From NCBI RefSeq assembly GCF_004353825.1, contig NZ_SMNA01000009.1, forward strand, positions 124,556-188,555: 64,000 nucleotides of DNA. Reading direction: 5' to 3'. The translations under genes and the position numbers were made by a program. Of the stretch, positions 10,047-18,548 are shown piece by piece. The DNA is from Occultella glacieicola (lineage in GTDB: Bacteria > Actinomycetota > Actinomycetes > Actinomycetales > Beutenbergiaceae). The first letter of the stretch is position 1; each line of letters starts with the position of its first letter. The notes beneath the pieces were generated by a model. That model saw only the letters and a list, made by a program, of their open reading frames with translations, was not told the DNA's origin and searched no databases.

Positions 10047-11465
10047 ATGCGTAGAGCCAAGATTGTGTGCACCCTGGGACCGGCCACCGAGTCCCCCGAG
10101 ATGGTCCAGGCGCTGGTGGACGCCGGCATGGACGTGGCCCGGATCAACCGCAGCCACGGGGACGTGGAGGCCCACGAGGCCGTCTATCGCCACGTGCGGG
10201 CCGCCGCGGAGGCGTCCGGCCGTGCCGTCGCCGTCCTGGTGGACCTGCAGGGCCCGAAGATCCGCCTGGGCCGGTTCGAGGAGGGCAAGCACTACCTCGC
10301 CGAGGGCGACGTGTTCACGATCACCACCGACGACGTGCCCGGGACCAAGGAACTGGTCTCGACGACGTTCAAGGGCCTGCCCCAGGACGTCAAGGCGGGT
10401 GACCTGATCCTGATCGACGACGGCCGGGTCACCGTGCGGGTCACCGACGTCACCGCCACCCACGTGACCACCCGGGTCGAGGTTCCGGGCCCGGTCTCGA
10501 ACAACAAGGGTCTGAACCTGCCCGGTGTGGCCGTCAACGTGCCGGCGCTCTCCGAGAAGGACGCCGAGGACCTGCGCTGGGCGTTGCGGCTGGGTGCCGA
10601 CTTCATCGCACTGTCCTTCGTGCGGTCCGCGAAGGACTATGAGGACGTCGCGGCGATCATGAACGAGGAGGGTCGCACGGTCCCGGTCATCGCGAAGGTC
10701 GAGAAGCCGCAGGCCGTCGACAACCTCGCCGAGATCGTCGACGCGTTCGACGGCATCATGGTCGCCCGTGGTGACCTCGGTGTGGAGCTGCCCCTGGAGC
10801 AGGTGCCGCTCGTCCAGAAGCGCGCCACCGAGATGGGCCTGCGCAACGCGAAGCCCGTCATCGTGGCGACCCAGGTGCTGGAGTCCATGATCAGCTCGCC
10901 GCGGCCCACCCGCGCCGAGGCCTCCGACTGTGCGAACGCCGTGCTCGACGGGGCCGACGCGGTGATGCTCTCCGGCGAGACCTCGGTGGGGGAGTACCCG
11001 ATCGAATGCGTGCGGACCATGGCGCGGATCATCGAGAACACCGAGGAGCACGGCCTGGAACGGATCGCGAAGCTGCGCGCCACCCCGCACACCCGCGGCG
11101 GCGTGCTGACCAAGGCTGCCGCCCAGATCGGGGAGACCCTCGGCGTCAAGTACCTGGCCTGCTTCACCCAGTCCGGTGACTCCGCCCGCCGGATGTCCCG
11201 GCTCCGTTCCGCGACACCGCTGCTGGCGTTCACGCCGGTGGAGGCGACCCGGAACCAGCTGGCTCTGACCTGGGGCACGCAGACGTTCATCGTGCCGAAG
11301 GTCCAGCACACGGACGACATGATCGACCAGGTGGACGTGGTGCTGCGCAACTCCGGCCAGGCCGAGGACGGGGACACCGTCGTGGTGGTCGCCGGGATGC
11401 CCCCGGGCCAGTCGGGTACCACCAACTCGATCCGGGTCCACACCGTCGGCGACGACCAGGGCTGA
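10047..11465 (+). CDS. pyk: Pyruvate kinase
   Basis: Converts phosphoenolpyruvate and ADP to pyruvate and ATP, the last step of glycolysis. The N-terminus RRAKIVCTLGPA, the substrate loop IAKVEKPQAVDN, the metal-binding MVARGDLGVELP and the SGETSVGEYP stretch are all diagnostic. The length is 472 residues, as in other actinobacterial enzymes, with barrel, B domain (about 70-165) and C-terminal allosteric domain. ATG 10047 is preferred over TTG 10041 because a TAAGGT hexamer ends six bases before it, suggesting a leaderless transcript. A 13-bp hairpin closes the gene. Confidence 0.97.
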   Translation: MRRAKIVCTLGPATESPEMVQALVDAGMDVARINRSHGDVEAHEAVYRHVRAAAEASGRAVAVLVDLQGPKIRLGRFEEGKHYLAEGDVFTITTDDVPGTKELVSTTFKGLPQDVKAGDLILIDDGRVTVRVTDVTATHVTTRVEVPGPVSNNKGLNLPGVAVNVPALSEKDAEDLRWALRLGADFIALSFVRSAKDYEDVAAIMNEEGRTVPVIAKVEKPQAVDNLAEIVDAFDGIMVARGDLGVELPLEQVPLVQKRATEMGLRNAKPVIVATQVLESMISSPRPTRAEASDCANAVLDGADAVMLSGETSVGEYPIECVRTMARIIENTEEHGLERIAKLRATPHTRGGVLTKAAAQIGETLGVKYLACFTQSGDSARRMSRLRSATPLLAFTPVEATRNQLALTWGTQTFIVPKVQHTDDMIDQVDVVLRNSGQAEDGDTVVVVAGMPPGQSGTTNSIRVHTVGDDQG

Positions 11466-11496
11466 GCCGGGACCGAGCACAGCTGAGCACCGCGTC

Positions 11497-11531
11497 GACG
11501 GCGTGGGGCGGGTCGCCTGCCCCACGCCGTC
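11497..11531 (+). terminator. Terminator hairpin of pyk
   Basis: GACGGCGTGGGGC (11497-11509) and GCCCCACGCCGTC (11519-11531) form a perfect 13-bp GC-rich stem with a nine-base loop, 31 bases after the pyk stop. A T tract is lacking, as is common at this GC content. Confidence 0.75.
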
Positions 11532-11552
11532 CTCGCCGGTGCGGTCCCGGCA

Positions 11553-11582
11553 GTGCTCCCGCGTGCTCCCGCGTGCTCCCGC
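11553..11582 (+). repeat. Three direct 10-bp repeats upstream of the first lipoprotein
   Basis: The unit GTGCTCCCGC occurs three times without interruption (11553, 11563, 11573), followed by a partial GTGC. The period of ten bases puts each unit on the same face of the helix. It ends 14 bases before the start codon of the first lipoprotein gene, so it could be a regulator-binding array or simple slippage. Confidence 0.8.
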
Positions 11583-11596
11583 GTGCACGTGCGACG

Positions 11597-12295
11597 ATGA
11601 GCCCCATGCACCCGGCCCGCGCCCGCACCCTCCGGCGGTGCCGCCTCCTCGCACTCGCCGGGCTGCTTGCCCTCACGGGCTGCGGACCCGCGGGTCCGGG
11701 ACCCGACCTGGATCCGGACGGGCCCGCCCCGACGGCCTCCGGGAGCGGCGCGAGCGCACCGGCGACCGTGCCGCCGGGCCTGCTCGAGTGCGACGATTCC
11801 AGCAAGGACGCCGGAGCAGAGTCCGCGCCGCAGGACCTGCATTCGTTCGGGTACGGCATGCCCTCCGGCTTCACCGAGAGCGGCGGCTACACGCAGATCA
11901 CGTCCCCGGAGGGCGACTACACCGCCGACTACCTGGTGCCGACCGCGGCCGGGGTCGACGCCCTCAACGTCCTCGCCGTGGTCTACTACGCGGACCTGGC
12001 GCTCGGCCCGGTCACCGGCGGCTGCGGTCAGCTGGACCGCAAGCAGGTGCTCGCCCGCCTCGACCTCGTCAACGCCGAGTCCGGGGCCGAGGTCATCGGC
12101 GACTACGCCTGGGTGGAGGTCGGTGGGCACCCCGCCGTGCGGTACGACGCGTGGTACCCGAGCCACGGGTTCACGGTCCGCTCCTACGCCGTGTACGGCG
12201 CGACCGAACTCGTCACCTTCGGCTGCCAGTGGGTGGAGGCCGAGGCCGTCATCACCGCGGGCTGCGACGAGCTGACCGCCTCGGTCACGTTCTGA
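11597..12295 (+). CDS. Lipoprotein, first member of a five-gene tandem family
   Basis: Function unknown. There is a signal peptide with an Arg-rich n-region and lipobox LTGC (C29 counting from ATG 11597; ATG 11606 is an alternative), then a Pro/Gly/Ala-rich spacer to about residue 55 and a domain of about 175 residues. It shares four cysteines with its neighbours: LLEC, GGCGQ, FGCQW and AGCDE. The C-terminal part keeps the family pattern of a GHPAV strand followed by an aromatic stretch and CQW. It is the most divergent of the five and stands alone: 95 bases separate it from the next gene, while the other four overlap. No ribosome site is seen before either ATG. It is likely anchored on the outer face of the membrane. 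Confidence 0.75.
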   Translation: MSPMHPARARTLRRCRLLALAGLLALTGCGPAGPGPDLDPDGPAPTASGSGASAPATVPPGLLECDDSSKDAGAESAPQDLHSFGYGMPSGFTESGGYTQITSPEGDYTADYLVPTAAGVDALNVLAVVYYADLALGPVTGGCGQLDRKQVLARLDLVNAESGAEVIGDYAWVEVGGHPAVRYDAWYPSHGFTVRSYAVYGATELVTFGCQWVEAEAVITAGCDELTASVTF

Positions 12296-12390
12296 ACGAC
12301 CCTGCCGGACCCCGCCGCCGGCACCTGGGCAGCCCTGCCCGTGCCGAGCCCCGAACGCTCCCACCTGCATGTGCTAGACAAGCCCATGTG

Positions 12391-13065
12391 ATGGGCAGAG
12401 GATGGCGCGCGACGCTCGCGGCCACGGTGGCCACGGTCGCCCTGGCGGCCTGTGCTCCCGGTGACTCAGGGACGGACCCCGCCGCGACGGACCCGGCGAC
12501 CCCCGGGGCAAGCGCCGGCGAGGCGACCGAGGTACCGACGGCACCGGGTGGACTCCTCGAGTGTGGCGACCCGGACGCCGACAAGGTCATCGAGATCGCC
12601 GATGCCGACCTCACCACCGCCACCTGGTCCACGCCGAGCGGGTTCGAGGAGACGTTCGCCTACCACGAGGAGAACCCGGTCGAGGAGGTCTTCTCGTCGT
12701 GGACGGCGCAGCCCACGGCGGACGTCGCCCTCCTCAATGTCGTGACCGTGGTCATCTACGACGGGCTCGACTGGGGCGAGATGGTCGACCAGTGTGGCGC
12801 CATCCCGGTCGAGCGGATCATGGAGATCCAGGCCGGCTACACCGCGGAGATCGGCGCCGAGACCCTCACGGAGCCCGAGGTGACCACCGTCGCCGGGCAC
12901 CCCGCCGTCGAGCAGTACATCAGCCTGCCGGAGTACGACTACCACGGATACTGGCTGTTCTCGCGGACCCAGGTCCTGCACGCCTACTGCCAGTGGACCA
13001 ACGAGGAGGATCTCCTCGAAGCCGCCTGCGCCGAGCTGATCCCGTCGATCCAGGTGAGCCCGTGA
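12391..13065 (+). CDS. Lipoprotein, second member of the tandem family
   Basis: Function unknown; 224 residues. Lipobox ALAAC with C21, then a Thr/Ala/Pro/Glu spacer and the family domain starting at GGLLECGD. Conserved stretches are LTTATWSTPSGF, GLDWGEM, DQCG, YDYHGYW and YCQW. Cysteines fall at the same four places as in the paralogues and could form two disulfides outside the cell. ATG 12391 is chosen; GTG 12388 directly before it is possible. A TAGACA hexamer lies seven bases before that GTG, which might serve a leaderless transcript. The stop overlaps the GTG of the next gene, beginning a run of four coupled genes. Confidence 0.8.
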   Translation: MGRGWRATLAATVATVALAACAPGDSGTDPAATDPATPGASAGEATEVPTAPGGLLECGDPDADKVIEIADADLTTATWSTPSGFEETFAYHEENPVEEVFSSWTAQPTADVALLNVVTVVIYDGLDWGEMVDQCGAIPVERIMEIQAGYTAEIGAETLTEPEVTTVAGHPAVEQYISLPEYDYHGYWLFSRTQVLHAYCQWTNEEDLLEAACAELIPSIQVSP

Positions 13066-13793
13066 GGCTCGTGGGCGGCTCCAGCGGCCGGCCGCGACAC
13101 CGGACGATCGCCCTCGGCCTGAGCATCGCCGTGCTGATCTGCGGGCTGGCTGCGTGCACGGCATCGGACGGGCCGGACGGGCCGGACGGCACGACGGCGT
13201 CACCGGAGGCGACCACCACCGGCGGCGACGACGGGGGAACGACCGGTGCGACGCCGTCGGGCACCGGTGGCCTGCTCGAATGCGGGCAGGAGGTCAAGGA
13301 CTCCCTCGGTGACGTGGACCTGGAGGGGGTCACCTGGACCACCCCCGCCGACTTCTACGAGAGCGACGACTTCGTCTCCGTCAACGACTACGAGGAACAG
13401 AACGTGGAGCTCTGGGTGGCGTCCTACGAGGGGCCCGAGGCGACGACCGCGTCCGCGATCGCGGTGACCTTCTACCCGGCGGTCGCATGGGGTGACCTCG
13501 TGGTGGGCGGCTGCGCCCAGATCCCGATCGAGGCCGCGCTCGCCCGCGTCGCGGAGTACTGGGAGGTCCCGGGCACCACGGACGTGCCAGTCGGCGAGCC
13601 GACGATCGTCCGGATCGGTGGCCAGCCGGCGATCGCGCACGACTTCACGTTCGAGGGCACCCAGGCGCACGGCTGGTGGCTGTACTCGAACACCCAGTTG
13701 CTGCACCTGCAGTGCCAGTGGGTGTCCGAGGCGGAACGCCCCGGCCTCGAGGCCGGCTGCGACGCGTTCCTCGAGTCGGTGGCGATCCCGTGA
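13062..13793 (+). CDS. Lipoprotein, third member of the tandem family
   Basis: Function unknown; 243 residues. It starts at GTG 13062 in a GTGA overlap with the preceding stop. Signal peptide with lipobox LAAC (C32), then a low-complexity Gly/Asp/Thr spacer. The domain keeps GGLLECGQ, VTWTTPADF, a GGCAQ cysteine, GGQPAI, WWLYSNTQLLHLQCQW and AGCD, so all four family cysteines are present, but the middle has drifted from members 2, 4 and 5. It is translationally coupled on both sides. Confidence 0.8.
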   Translation: MRLVGGSSGRPRHRTIALGLSIAVLICGLAACTASDGPDGPDGTTASPEATTTGGDDGGTTGATPSGTGGLLECGQEVKDSLGDVDLEGVTWTTPADFYESDDFVSVNDYEEQNVELWVASYEGPEATTASAIAVTFYPAVAWGDLVVGGCAQIPIEAALARVAEYWEVPGTTDVPVGEPTIVRIGGQPAIAHDFTFEGTQAHGWWLYSNTQLLHLQCQWVSEAERPGLEAGCDAFLESVAIP

Positions 13794-14494
13794 CGGCCCG
13801 GACCCTGCGGCGGCTGGGTGTGCTGCTGGCCGGTGCCGCCCTGCTGGCTGGGTGCGCGACGGCGACCGGTGACCAGAGCGACCCGGGTGGCGACGGTCCG
13901 GCCGGCGCGGGTCGTGGCTCCGGGTCGGGGGGCATGGAGGGCGGGCCGACCGCGCCGCCGAGCGTGCCGCCGGGCTTCCTCGAATGTCCCGACCAGCCCG
14001 GCGACGAGGAACTGCAACTGGCCGACGTGGACCTGACCACGGCCGTCTGGGCCACCCCGACCGGGTGGGCCGACGCCAGCGGCTACAGCGAGGACAACCC
14101 GATCGAGGAGATCCTCGAGAACTGGGTCGGCGAACCGGTCGACGAGCCACTGCCCCGGCTGAACGTCGGGGCCGTGGTGATCTACGGCGGGCTGGACTGG
14201 ACCGACCTCGCGGACCAGTGCGGACGGGTCCCGATCACCGCGATCGAGGAGCAGCTCGGCCGCTACCGCGACCAGATCGGCGCCGAGCCGCTCAGCGAGG
14301 TCGAACGGCTCACCATCGCCGGGCTGCCCGCCCTGCACCAGGACATCCGGCTCACCAGCTACGACTACACGGGCTACTGGGTGTTCTCCGAGAACCAGCT
14401 GCTGCACGCCTACTGCCAGTGGACCGACGAGGCGTACCGGGCCCCCATCGAGGACGGCTGCCTGCAGATCGTCGAGTCACTGACGGTCGGGTGA
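13790..14494 (+). CDS. Lipoprotein, fourth member of the tandem family
   Basis: Function unknown; 234 residues. GTG 13790 overlaps the preceding stop as GTGA. Lipobox LAGC with C22 and a Gly/Ser-rich spacer to about residue 60. The domain shares long runs with the fifth member: ELQLADVDLTTA, EDNPIEEI, GLDWTDLADQCGRVP, SYDYTGYWVFSENQLLHAYCQW. This suggests a recent duplication relative to the first and third members. Neither enzymatic motifs nor membrane segments beyond the signal peptide are seen. Confidence 0.8.
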   Translation: MTARTLRRLGVLLAGAALLAGCATATGDQSDPGGDGPAGAGRGSGSGGMEGGPTAPPSVPPGFLECPDQPGDEELQLADVDLTTAVWATPTGWADASGYSEDNPIEEILENWVGEPVDEPLPRLNVGAVVIYGGLDWTDLADQCGRVPITAIEEQLGRYRDQIGAEPLSEVERLTIAGLPALHQDIRLTSYDYTGYWVFSENQLLHAYCQWTDEAYRAPIEDGCLQIVESLTVG

Positions 14495-15180
14495 TGGGCG
14501 CCCCGGCCCGGCGAACGGTCCCGGCGGTCGCCGCCATGGCCCTGGCGATCATCCTGTTGGCCGGGTGCGACCAGGTGGGCCCGACCCCCGGACCCGAGGG
14601 CCCGACCGGGGCGGGGGAGGGCTCCGGAGCGGCCCCGACCGCACCACCGACCGTGCCCCCCGGGCTCCTCGAGTGCCGCGAGGATCCCGACCCGAAGCAG
14701 TTGCAACTGGCCGACGTGGACCTGGCCACGGCCACCTGGTCCACGCCCTCGGACTTCGAGGTGGTCACGAACTACCACGAGGACAACCCGGTCGAGACGA
14801 TCGAGACCACCTGGTACGCGGAGCCGACCGACCCGCGCCTGCCCACCCTGAACGTGCTGAACGTGGTGCTCTACTCCGGTCTGGACTGGGGCGACGTGGC
14901 CGACGACTGTGGCCGGGTGCCCCTGTCCGCGATCGAGACCCGGCTCGCCTCCTACCGGGATCAGATCGACGCCGTCCCGCTCACGGACGCCGCCATGACG
15001 ACGGTCGCCGGTCTGCCCGCACTCGAGCAGGACATCGGGCTGGCGTCCTACGACTACCACGGCTACTGGGTGTTCTCCGAGACGCAGCTGCTGCACGTCT
15101 ACTGCCAGTGGACCGAGGGCAACCGGGACGTGATCGACGCCGGCTGTGGCCCGTTGGTGGACAGCGTCCGGGTGGGTTGA
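14494..15180 (+). CDS. Lipoprotein, fifth member of the tandem family
   Basis: Function unknown; 228 residues. The start is ATG 14494, sharing one base with the previous stop (GTGATG, so GTG 14491 is also possible). Lipobox LAGC with C25. The closest relative is the fourth member, with the same KQLQLADVDLAT, GLDWGDVADDCGRVP and SYDYHGYWVFSETQLLHVYCQW blocks and four cysteines. It ends the coupled lipoprotein run; a nested hairpin follows 40 bases downstream. Confidence 0.8.
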   Translation: MGAPARRTVPAVAAMALAIILLAGCDQVGPTPGPEGPTGAGEGSGAAPTAPPTVPPGLLECREDPDPKQLQLADVDLATATWSTPSDFEVVTNYHEDNPVETIETTWYAEPTDPRLPTLNVLNVVLYSGLDWGDVADDCGRVPLSAIETRLASYRDQIDAVPLTDAAMTTVAGLPALEQDIGLASYDYHGYWVFSETQLLHVYCQWTEGNRDVIDAGCGPLVDSVRVG

Positions 15181-15220
15181 ACCCCGCACGGACCGAGCGA
15201 GGACTAGCATGCGGTGCGAG

Positions 15221-15250
15221 CGGACCAGGCGCCGGCATCCGGCCGGTCCG
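15221..15250 (+). terminator. Nested hairpin after the lipoprotein run
   Basis: The outer stem CGGACC/GGTCCG (15221-15226, 15245-15250) encloses an inner stem GCCGG-cat-CCGGC. It is a possible terminator, or a leader structure for the membrane gene that starts at 15278. No T tract. Confidence 0.45.
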
Positions 15251-15277
15251 AGCGGCCGCAGAGAGTAGGTCCGCGGA

Positions 15278-15706
15278 ATGATCCGCCTCCTGATCCGACT
15301 CGTCTTCTTCCTCGGCGCCGCCGCGGTCGGGCTCGCCGTGGCGGCCCTGGTGATCGACGGCCTGAACATCGACCCGATCTCGTTCATCGCCGTCGTCGTG
15401 GTGTTCGCGGTGATCCAGTCCGTGCTCTCGCCGTTCATCGCGAAGGTCGCGAACAACAACGCGCCCGCACTGATCGGCGCCGCCGGCCTGGTCAGCACGT
15501 TCGTCGGCCTGTTCGTCAGCTCGCTGGTCTTCGGCGACGGTTTCCAGATCACCGGAGGGGTGGGCACCTGGATCATCGCGTCCGTGGTCGTCTGGCTGGT
15601 CACGATGGTCGCGACCGTCCTGTTGCCGGTGATCTTCGTCAAGCGCAAGGTCGCCGAGGCCCGCTCCGGGGACGGCCGGGCCGACCGGGGTGAGAAGGCG
15701 AAGTGA
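15278..15706 (+). CDS. Four-helix membrane protein, phage-holin superfamily IV type
   Basis: A small integral membrane protein of 142 residues with four hydrophobic segments (about 3-29, 34-55, 62-85, 98-121) and a charged C-terminal tail. The pattern and length fit the widespread family named after a mycobacterial four-helix phage holin, which in most bacteria is a chromosomal gene of unknown role. No phage genes are nearby, so the name should not be read as prophage evidence. GAGAG lies about 12 bases before ATG 15278. Its stop is one base from the stop of the convergent gene. Confidence 0.65.
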   Translation: MIRLLIRLVFFLGAAAVGLAVAALVIDGLNIDPISFIAVVVVFAVIQSVLSPFIAKVANNNAPALIGAAGLVSTFVGLFVSSLVFGDGFQITGGVGTWIIASVVVWLVTMVATVLLPVIFVKRKVAEARSGDGRADRGEKAK

Positions 15707-15707
15707 C

Positions 15708-18155
15708 TCACACGGCGCCGCGCCGCCGCAGCCATCCCAGCGCGGGGGCGCCGTAGGCGGGCGGGAGGTAGAACGTCGCGATCCGGAACACCAGCGCGGT
15801 GGACAGCGCCGTCGCCTCCTCGATGCCGGCGCCGACCAGCGCGGCGGTGAGGGCCGCCTCGGCCACCCCGATGCCACCCGGCACCGGCATGACCCCGGCG
15901 AAGAGGGCGACCATGCACTGGATCAGGAGGAGTTCGGTCAGTGGGAGTTCCTGCCCGAACGCCCGCAGGGACAGCCACAGGACCACGGCCAGGAGCGTCT
16001 GGGCGATGACGTTGCCGAAGAACATCAGGGCCAGATTCTTCGGCGACCGCAGCACCTGCAGGCTGCTGCGTGCCTCGCCGAGGCGCGCCTGGAGGTAGTG
16101 CCGCACGCGTGGGATCGCCCACGCGATGGCGAGCGCCGCGACCAGCCCGAGAGCGATCAGCCCCAGGGGCAGGTCGATCTCGAGGCCGCCGCCCGGCAAG
16201 GTCAGCGAGACCAGCCCGGTCGCGGCGAGCAGGACCAGCATGATCGCCTGGGTCACAAGCCCGCTCGCGCCGTCGATCGCCCCCACGGTCACCGCGCTCG
16301 CCGCCGGCAGCCCGGCGCGCTGGAAGAACCGCACGATGAGGGCGACGCGGGCGGCGACGCTCGGCACCACGAGCCCCATGAACTGGATCGCGTACTGCAG
16401 CGCGAGCACGGGCATGAACGGCAGCGGCCGGGGCGACGCCCCGATGCTCGACATGGCCGAGCCCACCTGCACCAGGGGGGTCACCAGGATGGCGGCGATC
16501 ACCCACCCCGGTGCGGCGGCACGGAGCTCGGCGATGAGGGTGTCCAGGCCGATGCCGCTGATCGCGCTGACGATGACGTAGGCGAGCAGGACCACGACGG
16601 CGAGCGTCAGCACCTTCTTGAGGCTGAGGCGGCGTAGTTCGGCGAGCTTCGGTGGCTCCACGCCGGTGGCCGCCGCGGCGTCGGTGCGCAACGAGTCCAG
16701 ATCCAATGAGCGCTCGCGCACCAGCTGCCGCGTGGTCCGGTCCAGCAGCGCGGGCTGCACCAGCGGCAGGGCCGCGCCGACGTGTTCGGCGTCGAGCGCC
16801 GCCGTCGCTGCGGCGATGGCCCGGTCCGGCCCGAGCACGAGGGCCGTGGCGACCAGGAGACCGGCGTGGTCGGCCGACCGGTGGAACTCGGACGGGTTGC
16901 TCCGGGCCCGGCCGAGGTCGGTCAGCGCGGCGGTGCCGTCGGAACGCACCACCAGGGCGGCCGGGTTGAGTGAGCCGTGCGCGAGGCCGATCCCGTGCAG
17001 GCGCTCGAGCGCGGCCCAGTACTCCGCGGCCAGGACGTCCGGGTCGTGTGGTCCGTCCGGGCCGGCCGGGTCGTGGGCATCGGGTGTCTGCGCGAAGGGA
17101 CGGGCATCCGCCGCCAGCACCAGCAGGGCGTCCCGCTCGTCGACCAGGCCGGCCGCCACGATCGGCAGCACCGGCACGCCCGAGCGTTCGGCGAGCAGGG
17201 TCGCGAACGCCTCGTGCTCGACCTGTTCGAGCCGCGACGAGGGCGCCAGCGCGGACCGGCCGCGGTACCAGATCGAGGAGCCCACCGCCGTCACCACCTG
17301 GCTGTCCCAGGCATCCCGACCGTGGAGCCGCACCAGCAACGGCTCGCCGGCGGCGGAGGTGGCCGTGACGAGGAGTTGCCCGCGCTCGGTCATCGCCAGG
17401 TAGCGCAGGTCGTGCGCGACGACGCCGAGCTGCCCGAGGGCCCGACGGACCTCGGTGAGGGTGAGCCGACCACCGGGGGAGCCGGCGACCAGGTGGATCA
17501 CGGCGGCGGCGATCCAGCCGAGGGCCACCCCGGTGAGGCTGCCCCACGGCCCGCTGGTGCCCGTTGCCACGGCGGCGATCGCGCCGGCGATCGCGATCCC
17601 CCGGCCGACGCGGCGCACCGGTGCGGTCAGGTGCGGTCCGGTGACCCCGACGACCGCGACGGTGGTGGCCAGCACCAGGGACGGGTACCTGGGACCGTCG
17701 GCGGTCCAGGGCACGACGGCGTCGGCCAGGTCGGGCACGGAGCCGGCGGTCAGGCGCACGGCGATCGCGCCCGCGCCGGCGAGTAGGGCCGCGCCGGCCT
17801 GGTCCCGGACCAGGTGCCAGCGCCCGCTCGCGATCGCCACCGTGATCAGGAGGACCCCCCACGCCATCAGCAGCGTGATCAGGGCCCGCCAGATCCACCA
17901 CTCGAGCCAGGGGATCTCGGCGAGGGCGGCCAGGACCCGGGCGTCCGTGCCGGCCGGGCGAGCGAACACGAGCGCGGCCACCAGGATCAGCGCCGATCCG
18001 GCCAGGAGCACGGCGTCGGTCGGCCGACGGTCCCGCGGCGCCCCGGCCTGCGCGGCGAACCACCCGCGCAACCGCTCGGCTGCGGAACGGTGCGCGACCG
18101 CGCCGACGGCCGGGGCGGAGCCCTGCGCGGCCGCTGCGTCCTGATCCGTTGCCAT
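15708..18155 (-). CDS. Membrane protein: N-terminal helices, degenerate kinase-like domain, LPG-synthase-type flippase domain
   Basis: 815 residues from ATG 18155. Three parts are visible: six or so hydrophobic segments in residues 45-225, a soluble kinase-like region at about 240-490, and a C-terminal seven- to eight-helix region (about 510-810) resembling the transmembrane domain of MprF-type lysylphosphatidylglycerol synthase/YbhN proteins, which move lipids across the membrane. The kinase part has LHGIGLAHGSLNPAALVV where an active enzyme would have HGD and a following Asn, and DLG instead of DFG, so the catalytic Asp and metal-binding Asn appear lost. It may be a pseudokinase that senses or scaffolds. 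No aminoacyl-transferase domain is present. The target lipid is unknown. Confidence 0.75.
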   Translation of the reverse strand: MATDQDAAAAQGSAPAVGAVAHRSAAERLRGWFAAQAGAPRDRRPTDAVLLAGSALILVAALVFARPAGTDARVLAALAEIPWLEWWIWRALITLLMAWGVLLITVAIASGRWHLVRDQAGAALLAGAGAIAVRLTAGSVPDLADAVVPWTADGPRYPSLVLATTVAVVGVTGPHLTAPVRRVGRGIAIAGAIAAVATGTSGPWGSLTGVALGWIAAAVIHLVAGSPGGRLTLTEVRRALGQLGVVAHDLRYLAMTERGQLLVTATSAAGEPLLVRLHGRDAWDSQVVTAVGSSIWYRGRSALAPSSRLEQVEHEAFATLLAERSGVPVLPIVAAGLVDERDALLVLAADARPFAQTPDAHDPAGPDGPHDPDVLAAEYWAALERLHGIGLAHGSLNPAALVVRSDGTAALTDLGRARSNPSEFHRSADHAGLLVATALVLGPDRAIAAATAALDAEHVGAALPLVQPALLDRTTRQLVRERSLDLDSLRTDAAAATGVEPPKLAELRRLSLKKVLTLAVVVLLAYVIVSAISGIGLDTLIAELRAAAPGWVIAAILVTPLVQVGSAMSSIGASPRPLPFMPVLALQYAIQFMGLVVPSVAARVALIVRFFQRAGLPAASAVTVGAIDGASGLVTQAIMLVLLAATGLVSLTLPGGGLEIDLPLGLIALGLVAALAIAWAIPRVRHYLQARLGEARSSLQVLRSPKNLALMFFGNVIAQTLLAVVLWLSLRAFGQELPLTELLLIQCMVALFAGVMPVPGGIGVAEAALTAALVGAGIEEATALSTALVFRIATFYLPPAYGAPALGWLRRRGAV

Positions 18156-18288
18156 CGTGTGCCCGTCTCTGGCTGGGGTGTGCGGACATCGTGGCAACCC
18201 GCGCCACCGGTGCCATCATGCCGTCGGGGTGATCCGGTCGTCACCCCCGACGTCGGCGATTGCCCGGCAGGCGGGGTAACGTGCGCTG

Positions 18289-18513
18289 GTGAGCGCTGCG
18301 CAGGTGGTCGGGGTGATCGCCGACGTCTTCACCTGGACGACGCTGCCGCTCGGGTTGCTCTGCCTGCTGATCGCGGCCGTCCTCAATGCGTGGTGGCGTG
18401 GGGACCCCGAGCGCTCCGAGGTCGGCACCCTGCGCCTCGTCGGTGGGCTACTCGTGGGTGTCGGCCTGCTCTCGGTCGTCCTCTCGATCGGCCTGACCTT
18501 CGCGGGGGGCTGA
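18289..18513 (+). CDS. Small two-helix membrane protein
   Basis: A 74-residue protein with two hydrophobic helices (about 14-35 and 50-71) joined by a short charged loop, NAWWRGDPERSEVG. GTG 18289 lies six bases after TAACGT, which fits a leaderless transcript, and GC-rich third positions support coding. I do not recognise the family. It is divergent from the large membrane protein and 35 bases before the SUMF1-like gene. Confidence 0.5.
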   Translation: MSAAQVVGVIADVFTWTTLPLGLLCLLIAAVLNAWWRGDPERSEVGTLRLVGGLLVGVGLLSVVLSIGLTFAGG

Positions 18514-18548
18514 CCGCGTCCGTGCCGCCGCCTGACATAGTGGGACCC

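Noticed and set aside
15278-15706. Prophage remnant suggested by the holin-type family name
   Set aside because: No other phage genes nearby; the family is common on chromosomes and the name is historical.
14410-18219. A 1269-codon minus-strand frame covering the large membrane protein in another frame
   Set aside because: Arg/Pro-rich composition with no membrane helices; the other frame gives clear helices and the flippase-type domain.
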